Shown here in pieces: positions 56,842 to 64,000 of a stretch of 64,000 bases of DNA. This stretch comes from Flaccisagitta enflata (Eukaryota; Chaetognatha; Sagittoidea; Aphragmophora), in assembly GCA_965153355.1 (NCBI GenBank), contig OZ231126.1, positions 90,706,001-90,770,000 on the forward strand. Reading direction: 5' to 3'. The notes under the pieces are model-generated. The model did not search any database. It saw only the letters and a list, made by a program, of their open reading frames with translations, and was not told the DNA's origin. Within the stretch, counting starts at the first letter, position 1. Every line of letters starts with the position of its first letter. Position numbers and translations under genes: made by a program.

Positions 56842-56904
56842 CTGCAGCGTTAGTAAGATTGCTGCAAACCCCACAATGATTTGCCATGTTAAATTTGAGA
56901 GTTT
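56842..56904 (-). CDS. Possible further exon of the zinc-finger gene or of a paralogue
   Basis: A CTAG acceptor, then an open stretch ending NMANHCGVCSNLTNAA at donor GTAATC. CGVC plus seven residues is exactly what the orphan ETFQAH half-finger of exon 1 needs for C-x2-C-x12-H-x5-H. However, the donor leaves one base too many for a direct join (phase 1 against phase 0). Either another exon intervenes, or the match is chance or a paralogue. Confidence 0.35.
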
Positions 56905-57059
56905 CTAGATCAATCCCACAACGCAAAAGATTCTTCATGATTGTCCACGTGCCTAAGCATTAAGTCATCAGTCCTGTTGCGGTCAATTGGTTGGTCCCAT
57001 TTTTTGGCGATAGCGGTAGCACACGGGTGAATTTCAAGACATCCTTCCACCCCCCCTAA

Positions 57060-57890
57060 ATGCTATTGGGTCCTGAAATCAGCACTCTTCCGCCTGATTT
57101 TGGCCCTCATGCCCTCAAATCAGCTTTCCAGACCTCATATCTGCCCTCAAGACCTCAAATCAGCCCTTCAGGCCGCACATCAGCTTTCAATAACTCAAAT
57201 CTGCCCTTTAGGCCTCAAGCCTGACGCCTGACCTCAAATCTGCTCTTCAGGCCAAACCAGTCGCACATGGGCAATATGTGGTCAGCAATACCCCTTACCC
57301 TGCTTTTCATGATTGTGAATTTGAGAGGGAGAAGCAGGGAAGCGGCCTGTCTGTTCATCCATGAACTGAGGGCTGAGGGGGCATGATTAGAGGCCTGAGA
57401 AGAAGGTAGCAGGGGAGGGACGAAGTCCTGGGAAATCCGTCCGTCCGTCCCCCCTCTCCCCCCACCCCTCGGCTTTTCCTTTGGGGCCCAAATCCAAACT
57501 GTATGGCCCAAATCCAAGCAAAATGGTCCAAATCCGCCCAAAATTGGCCAAATCCAGGCAAAATGGCCTAAGACCAGGTAAAATGGGCCTTATCTGGCTA
57601 GAAAACCTGAATTATGGCCTGAGTTCTATCATCTTGGCCCCTTAAACTTAGAATCTGGCTCCAAAAACCCACATCCAAGCCTTAGAGACCCAGATCCTGA
57701 CTTTTGGGACCCAGATTCTGACCTCCAAGACCTAGGTGCTGGCCTAAAAGAGCTAAATCCTAGCCTCAGAGGACCAAATCCTGACCTCAGAAACTGAAAT
57801 CCTTGCCTCTGAGACCAAGAAATTGGTCTCTGAGACCCAGATTCTGGCCTCAGAGACCCAGATCCTGGCCTGCTCCTGCCTCAACTTAAC
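57060..57890. repeat. Degenerate short-period repeats (GACCTCAAATCAGC, GGCCCAAATCC, GAGACCCAGATCCTGGCCT)
   Basis: Three successive blocks of about 20-bp units, interrupted by a foldback arm at 57270-57350. They resemble the cores of the foldback elements. Confidence 0.7.
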
Positions 57891-57994
57891 CTACAAACTA
57901 TACAAAAATGGCAAGGGTACCATTGTCCATATTCTGCCTTTTGTCAGTTCTCCTTGATATTCAATGAAAATTTAAATAACAGGGCATCCTGGAC

Positions 57995-58535
57995 AGAAGG
58001 AAGGCAAACAGAACGGACGGACGGATGGACGGACGGACAGATTCCCCCTGTGTTCTACAGGACTTTGTCCCCTTTGGGGCCGCTGCCCTGCTCCCTCTCA
58101 ACCTTCATCACTTCCTACTCAAGCAGGGCACGGGTACCGCTGACCACTTACTGCCTTTGGGCTGCTATTAAAGGAGTAAGAGGGTTCATTTGAAGCCTGA
58201 GTGGGCTCATTTGAGTCCCAAGGCCTGATTTGAGGTCTGTTAGGGCTGATTTAAGGCCTGTGAGGGCTGATTTAAGGCCTGTGAGGCCTGATTGGAGGCC
58301 TCAGAGCCCTGATTTAAGGCCTGAGAGGTTTGATTTAAGGCCTGGGAGGCCTGATCTAAGGCCTGAGAGGCCAGATATGGGCCTGAGAGGCTTGATTTGT
58401 GACCTGAGAGGCTTAATTTGAGGCCTGAGAGGCCTGGTTTGGGGCCTGAGGGGTGGGACAAACCAACAAACAAACAAAAGTCCCCCTGTGTTCTACAGGA
58501 CTTCATCCCCTACGGAGCTGCTGCCAAAAAACAAG
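57995..58535. mobile_element. Foldback-family arms and core (degenerate)
   Basis: An arm at 58010-58145 (CCCTGTGTTCTACAGGACTT, GGGGCCGCTGCCCTGC, GCACGGGTACCGCTGACCA), a core of GGCCTGAGAGGCCTGATTT units, and a second arm at 58478-58530. Both arms point the same way, so this is probably two partial elements. Confidence 0.6.
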
Positions 58536-58864
58536 TCTTCAAATCAGCCCTCCAGGCCTCAAGTCAGCTTTCAAAACCTCAAATCAGCTTTCAAAACCTC
58601 AAATCAGCTTTCAAAACCTCAAATCAGCTTTCAAAACCTCAAATCTGCCCTTTAAACCTCAAGCCTGGCGCCTGATCTCAAATTTGCTCTTCTGGCCAAA
58701 AAAAGGGACCAACAAACCAACCAACTGATGGACAGACAGACAGATGGACAGACATAGCAGGTTGTAGAGTCATGTAGCATGTGAGTAAAAAAAAAAAAAA
58801 GAAAAAGAAACAAAAAAGAACAAGATTGCATACACACTGAACATGGCTAGCCCATTTGTGTGCG

Positions 58865-59068
58865 GGAGCCTCCAGGCTCAAATACCAGCCTCAAGGCTCA
58901 AATACCACCCTCAAGGCTTAAATACCAGCCTCAAGGCTCAAACACCAGCCTCAAGGCTTAAATACCAGCCTTACGGCTCAAAACTAACCTTTCAGGTTCA
59001 GCTCTCATCCTTGAGGCTTCAGACTCACAAAGCATAGCTCATCGGCCCCTTTGGGGCCGCTGCCCCCC
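58865..59068. mobile_element. Foldback-family remnant with CTCAAGGCTCAAATACCAGC core
   Basis: About seven 20-bp units, then GCTCATCGGCCCCTTTGGGG and CCGCTGCCC. A partial SINE-like copy in reverse follows (59107-59168). Confidence 0.6.
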
Positions 59069-59992
59069 TCACGGCCACACATCCATCTATACTCATATAG
59101 GGGCCATTTATTACTACCCCTGCCCACCAGCACACGATTTGGATAGCCATGTATCCGGCTTGATTTGTTGAAAAAAAAAACAGAAGGGACTCATATTTTG
59201 CCATTTTGGGCTCTTGAGGGGCCCCTGAAGGACCCCTCACGGGCCCTCATCCTGAATATTTCCATGATCCATCTTCAATTTTTAAATATCTTCCTAACGA
59301 GACTAATACCCAGTTTTTTTTCAAACCCGTTTAGAAACAAAGAAAATAAAGTAAACAATTATTTTCCTATTTCCATCATTGACAAGGCTGTAAAGATCAG
59401 CAGACTAATGAAAATATTACAGCTGAAAATATTTCGCGACGGTTTTCCGGCATTCAGCACACAATTATGGGTTGGAATGACCAAGAATTGGACGATGGTC
59501 TGTTTGTATAAGTACTTCCCATTAAATACAAATCGTGTTGAAGAAGCTAATTTCTACTACTTCACTTGTTTAAATAAATCAGTTTGGAATTTGCAAAACA
59601 ACAATCGGAAATCATTATTGTGATTAAACGTGGACAAACATGGGCCGATCCAAAAAGAGCAACTTTTCCCCTCGTTCTTCCGCGATTCTTCGACTCCGCT
59701 ACGCTCCGTCAGATTAAGTTGAACGCCGGCCCGCGGCATGGGCTGCGGGCACGGCGAACCTTCAACTAAAGGACGTGACTAGATTTCATTAAATACAATC
59801 AATAAATACGTTCGATAAATACATTCGGGAATTCAATAAATACATTTTATAAATAGATTACATTGACTAGCGGCGAAATAAATACATAAATAGCGACGAC
59901 CAGCGTCATAACGATTTAACAGGATAATAAATATTAAATAACGACGGCCAGCGTCGCTGCGACTTGTTTTATCGCTCTTTCCTTGAATAAAT

Positions 59993-61708
59993 ATGAAAAT
60001 GGATAGCCAAACTTCTCTCTTCTCATCCATGACCTCGATTCTGACCGACGCGGGCGACGCGGTTACGTCTTTCTTCAGCAGCGACGATGCAACCGTCGTT
60101 GATAATCAACTCGCGTCGCCGCTCCTCTTTACTCCTTCGCCATCGCTTCCCCACATATCCATAGAGCCTCCGTCACCTCAACTCCCGGCCCTTACAGATG
60201 ACCGTCGCGGTGCGAGAGCAACGTCGCCGAAATTGATGCCGCGTGATCGTCGCCGAGATGACATCGAGGCTGACAGTCAACCCGACCAGCCACACGACGA
60301 CGGGCTCCCATCGACCCAATCCTTTCTCGGCCGACTCGATCAGCTACGTGACGTCAACAACAACAACGACGAAGATAACCTTGACGCTGCTGTTGCTTTC
60401 ATCAACGAAAACGAGGAAGTCTCTCGTTTTGCCGAGTTGGAGTCGGAAGTTGCAGCCCTCCGCCTGCAACAAGTCGAGTTCCAAAAGGAGCTGAGTCAGC
60501 TGCGTCAGCAACGCGACAACGATCAGCGGTTGCTCTACGAACTGCAACAACAGCAACCCCGCCTTCACCCAGCCACCACCGCTTCCACCGCTTCCTCCGT
60601 CACTGCCGCTGCTGCGTCCGCCGCCGCCGCTGCAGCCGCTGCTACGCCCGCCGCCGCAGCTGCAACCGCTGCTACGCCCGCCACCGCCGCTGCAGCCGCT
60701 GCTACGCCCACCGCCGCCGCTGCAGCCGCTGCTACGCCCGCCGCCGCCGCCGCAGCCGCCACAAAGAAGAAGAAAAAAAAGAGAAGAAAAAAGAAGAAAA
60801 ATCCCAACCCGGAAAATCCCAACCAACAACTAAACCAACAACGCCCGCAACCAAACCAACAACAACACCCACAACCAAACCAACAACGCTCGCAACCAAA
60901 CCAACAACAACGCCCAATTCAACAGTCAAACCAACAACAACGCCCAATTCAACATTCCAGTCACAACCCCGCGCCAACCGTCCACTTCTACCATGACTCC
61001 AACGCCAAAACAATCACCCCAAAAGACATTCAAACATGCATCGATACAATTTACAAGAGACAAAACAAACCACAGACAAAATTCAACATTCAAATGCACG
61101 ACACCTTCACACTTCAACCAACACTTGACAAAATCATCAACACAACATACAACAAAAACGACCATGTCATCATCAACATTCTCACCAACGACGCACGCAC
61201 AACCGACTACAGACCACCAAAATCCTTCAACAAAATCTCCGGTCTCCTCAACTCCATCTATGACCACCTCCTCCGACAACTTCCTCCCGACAACATCACT
61301 CTCCTTGAGTCACCGCCGTTGCTCTACGAGGACATCTTCCCTCGCGCCGCTCTCTCTTTCCAGCTGGCTAAGCGACGGGGCGTCCGGTCGTTGCCAACGC
61401 TTATCGGCGAAGCTCATCTTCTCCCTTGGACGGCAAGAGGACGTCGTGACGGAATTCATATCCGAGACGAATGTCGGCATCTCATGGTGAAGACTATCGC
61501 CAGCGCGGTCGTGCGTCAAGACCCGCACCAACTCTTTGGATTAAATAGGCCGCCGCTTGGTGACTTTGGGCCCTGGCTGGCTCCCTTTGGATGTGGGATG
61601 GCGCTTCCCCATGTCCCTCCCATGGCTAAAGTCGCTGTTGCGCCCCCTTACCACTTCAGACGGAAACCGATTCAACCCTTGATGAATATCAACATTCCGC
61701 GATTTTAA
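59993..61708 (+). CDS. LINE ORF1-like protein with SGNH-hydrolase-like domain
   Basis: 571 codons from ATG (ATATGAAAATGG) to TAA. In order: an acidic Ser/Pro N-terminus; a coiled coil at about 142-190 (FAELESEVAALRLQQVEFQK); poly-Ala with ATP words at about 204-256; a Lys/Arg cluster at about 257-272; a Gln/Asn/Pro stretch; then a domain from about 330 with the SGNH blocks YHDSN (Ser336), LTND (Asn399) and DGIH (Asp486, His489). ORF1 proteins with esterase domains and basic or coiled-coil regions are known in CR1/L2-type LINEs, where they bind RNA and self-associate. ORF2 follows on the same strand, so I read it as ORF1 of that element. The usual Gly block is not evident. Confidence 0.75.
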   Translation: MKMDSQTSLFSSMTSILTDAGDAVTSFFSSDDATVVDNQLASPLLFTPSPSLPHISIEPPSPQLPALTDDRRGARATSPKLMPRDRRRDDIEADSQPDQPHDDGLPSTQSFLGRLDQLRDVNNNNDEDNLDAAVAFINENEEVSRFAELESEVAALRLQQVEFQKELSQLRQQRDNDQRLLYELQQQQPRLHPATTASTASSVTAAAASAAAAAAAATPAAAAATAATPATAAAAAATPTAAAAAAATPAAAAAAATKKKKKKRRKKKKNPNPENPNQQLNQQRPQPNQQQHPQPNQQRSQPNQQQRPIQQSNQQQRPIQHSSHNPAPTVHFYHDSNAKTITPKDIQTCIDTIYKRQNKPQTKFNIQMHDTFTLQPTLDKIINTTYNKNDHVIINILTNDARTTDYRPPKSFNKISGLLNSIYDHLLRQLPPDNITLLESPPLLYEDIFPRAALSFQLAKRRGVRSLPTLIGEAHLLPWTARGRRDGIHIRDECRHLMVKTIASAVVRQDPHQLFGLNRPPLGDFGPWLAPFGCGMALPHVPPMAKVAVAPPYHFRRKPIQPLMNINIPRF

Positions 61709-61739
61709 ATCAATTATTCCGTTTGGATTTACTGCGCCC

Positions 61740-62220
61740 GTTGTAAGTCTTCCTCCTCCACTTCCTCCTCTTCACCTTCCTCCTCCTCTTCCTCCTCTTC
61801 ACCTTCCTCCTCCTCCTCCTCACCTTCCTCCTCCACTTTCTCTTCCTCCTCCGCTTCCTGCTCCTCTTTTTCGTCCTCCTTCCTACATGTTTCCTGTTCC
61901 ATCTCTTCCTGTTCCATTTCCTCCTCTTTGGTTTTCTCCTTTTCCGTCCCTTCCTTTTCCGGCTCCTCCCTTGCCGTCTCCTCCCTTGCCGTCTCCTCAC
62001 CTGCCCTCTCCTCACCTGCCCTCTCCTCCCCTACCCTCTCCTCCCCTGCCCTCTCCTCCCTTGCCCTCTCCCCCCTTGCCCTCGCCTTTGCCGTTTCCTC
62101 TGTCGGCCCCAATTTCCCCGGCCCCGATTTCCCCGGCCTCGATTTCCCCGGCCTCGATTTCCCCGGCCTCGATTTCCCCGGCCTCGATTTCCCCCCCTTG
62201 TTCCCCCTGCCCTACCCTGC
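61740..62220 (+). repeat. Pyrimidine-rich CCTCCTCTTCC / CCCTCTCCTCCC / CCCCGGCCTCGATTT tract
   Basis: Three short-period blocks between ORF1 and the first recognisable part of ORF2. The last block (62110-62195) is five near-identical copies of CCCCGGCCTCGATTT. Confidence 0.85.
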
Positions 62221-64000
62221 CCCCTCTTGGTTTGTCCCTTCTGGATACCACAGAGGAGGCAGTGGACCCTGGTCTTCCTGGGTCCCCGCAATGGGTCTCT
62301 TCTCCACTCCTTGGCCCTGGTGGGTATGTAAAGGGGGTGAGGATCAGAAAGATAGCTGGCTGCCGGCGGGCTTCTAAGGTTAGCAGGCGTTCTCTCTGGC
62401 CCTCACCCTCACCTGCCCCTACCCCAGCCCTGAAAGGGGCTGGGTGTAGATGGACCAGGGATGCGTGTGCCAATTGTGGGGTAAGGCTGCGTATAGATGG
62501 CAACCCTGGAAAAGAATTCTGTGTACGGTGCCTCACAGAAATCTTCCCCTTTAATGGTATCGCTAACGATAGACAGTTTAGAGAGGCCCTTATGGGTTTT
62601 TTTGGTAATAATCGGCACCTTGATAAAGCATCGCAACTTCTTTTTAATCCCCTTGATGAAGAAATAAAAGATACCCTGGTAGACCTTGACCGAACTTTAG
62701 GTGGCTGTAAGTATTACAATGAGGAACAGTTTTGTAAGATGAATGATGGTTTTCTAGGACAGAATAGCAGACAGCTTTCGCTGCTCTGCTTTAACATAAA
62801 TGGTTTACCAGGTAAGTTGGATGAATTTGAAATTATGCAGGGGTCCCTTGATTTTAAATTCGATATTTTAGGATTTACTGAGACTCACTTAAATGGGACC
62901 TCTGAGAAATTTGCCACCCTGGGGGATTATAACTTTGTTGCTAACTCAAGAAAAATAAAAACATGGGGAGGGGTTGCCATTTACCTTAGGCCCCAATTGA
63001 CTTTCAAAAGAAGGACGGACATTGATGTATTTGACGAGGGTGTATTTGAGTCTATTTTTGTAGAGGTAAATGATAAGGGAGGGGGCTACATCGTTGGAGT
63101 TATCTATCGTCCCCCAGACTCCGATGTGGCTAGTTTTTTGTCTCATTTGAACTCTGTATTGGACAAGTTGAAGGATAGGAGGTCTTACCTCATGGGGGAC
63201 TTTAACTTAGACTTAATCAAGAGTGAACATCATCCCGCCACTGGGGATTTTTTAAACAGTATGAATAGTTTAGGATACCATCCCTTAATTGCTCTTCCGA
63301 CATGAATTACGCCATCTAGTGCCACGCTGATTGATAACATTTTTACAAACGATTTTTGTAGGCCTATTTCATCAGGTTTGATTTTTACATCAATCAGCGA
63401 TCATCTCCCAGCCTTTGCCATCTTTGGGGATGCCGGTGCAAGCCTAGGAACAGGTTCTCGGTACTTCCTAAAGAGGGAGATGAGTGTGAAAAATAAGGAA
63501 AAATTCAGAATATGGGCAAAAAATTGGAGTGAGAATTTTGCACTGACGGCGGAATCTGTGGCTGAGGATGCAATAAGGTTCAGAAACGAACTTAGGGATG
63601 GTTATGATGGATGTTTTCCACAGAAAAGAGTCAAGTTGAGAAAGTTAGATTTGAGAAAACCGTGGCTGGATGATGAGGAGCTCAAGGGTAAGATAAAGGA
63701 AAGAAACCGACTATACACCCGAGGACTTAAAAGTGACGGACTTGGCCCCCAAGATGCTGAGCGATTGAAGCTTCTGAACCTGGAGGTAAATCGCTTGAGG
63801 CATCAGCTAAAAAAGTCCCATTTTGCCAGGCAACTCAATGAAGCTGGCAAGAACTCTAAGGCTGCCTGGAAGGTCTTGCATGATTTTATTGGGAGGGCTG
63901 GCAAAAAACGGGACCCCCCTTCTCGCACCTTCTCCCACAATGGTAAAGTTATCACAAGGGACTCTGATGTTGCCGAGTCCTTTTGTGATTTTTTCTCTGG
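62221..64000 (+). pseudogene. LINE ORF2 (endonuclease, start of reverse transcriptase region), one nonsense codon, cut by window end
   Basis: The frame is open from before 62221. A Cys cluster (CANCGVRLRIDGNPGKEFC, VRC) and FPFNGIANDRQF come first. An AP-type endonuclease follows: NINGL (62791), TETHL (62877), YRPP, GDFNLD (63195), and SDH (63396-63404). At 63303-63305 TGA replaces the Arg of the usual PTR motif (LPT-stop-ITPSSATLIDNIF). The same frame then stays open to the window end (YFLKREMSVKN, KVLHDFIGRAG), entering the region before the reverse-transcriptase core. Start codon uncertain. CGA to TGA is a CpG-type transition, suggesting a recent, nearly intact copy. Confidence 0.85.

Noticed and set aside
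59993-61708. ORF1 as a host gene
   Set aside because: It lies head-to-tail with an endonuclease ORF2 on the same strand, has no introns, and has a domain plan known from LINE ORF1s.
63303-63305. TGA in LINE ORF2 as programmed recoding
   Set aside because: It replaces an Arg of a common endonuclease motif and is explained by one C-to-T change.

Overview
This is a window of an animal (metazoan) nuclear genome, most likely an invertebrate. It has small coding exons bounded by GT/AG splice sites, introns of several kilobases, non-LTR retrotransposons, many short inverted-repeat elements and very long microsatellites. I cannot name the species.

The main gene lies on the minus strand. I assembled 17 exons by hand from 43904 down to 3018. 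Every junction is phase-compatible, and the joined frame runs through 3070 nt (1023 codons plus one base). It encodes a large C2H2 zinc-finger protein. At the N-terminal side of the visible part are U1/JAZ-type fingers (C-x2-C-x12-H-x5-H). Then come modules in which a helical leader precedes a classical finger, a KPF-type linker and a U1-type finger (exons 4, 6-7, 11-12, 16-17). Between them are Ser/Pro/Thr-rich linkers with a basic nuclear-localisation-like stretch and three SUMO-interaction-like motifs. The gene runs off the left side in mid-finger. Its 5' end is not resolved; a possible further exon lies near 56.9 kb. I do not recognise the protein.

The introns are filled with repeats: related palindromic TIR elements (7.3, 19.5, 22.3 and 26.5 kb), a TIR element marked by GGGGTAAAATGGGTCA (20.8 and 40.2 kb), a Mutator-like element with a 9-bp target duplication (35.5 kb), a 1.65-kb inverted-repeat element holding a 123-bp tandem array (28 kb), foldback elements with short-period cores (4.2-6.4, 31.2-31.6, 56.1-59.1 kb), short SINE-like units ending in a perfect hairpin, and microsatellites of up to about 2 kb.

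Other coding material is transposon-derived or unknown. A broken jockey-like reverse transcriptase lies at 32.6-35.5 kb. A LINE at the right edge has an SGNH-hydrolase-like ORF1 (59993-61708) and an endonuclease ORF2 with one nonsense codon. An intronless plus-strand ORF of unknown function (37.6-38.5 kb) sits in an intron of the zinc-finger gene, next to a 240-bp hairpin insertion. The stretch 43.9-59.9 kb is mostly microsatellite and dispersed repeat with no convincing gene.
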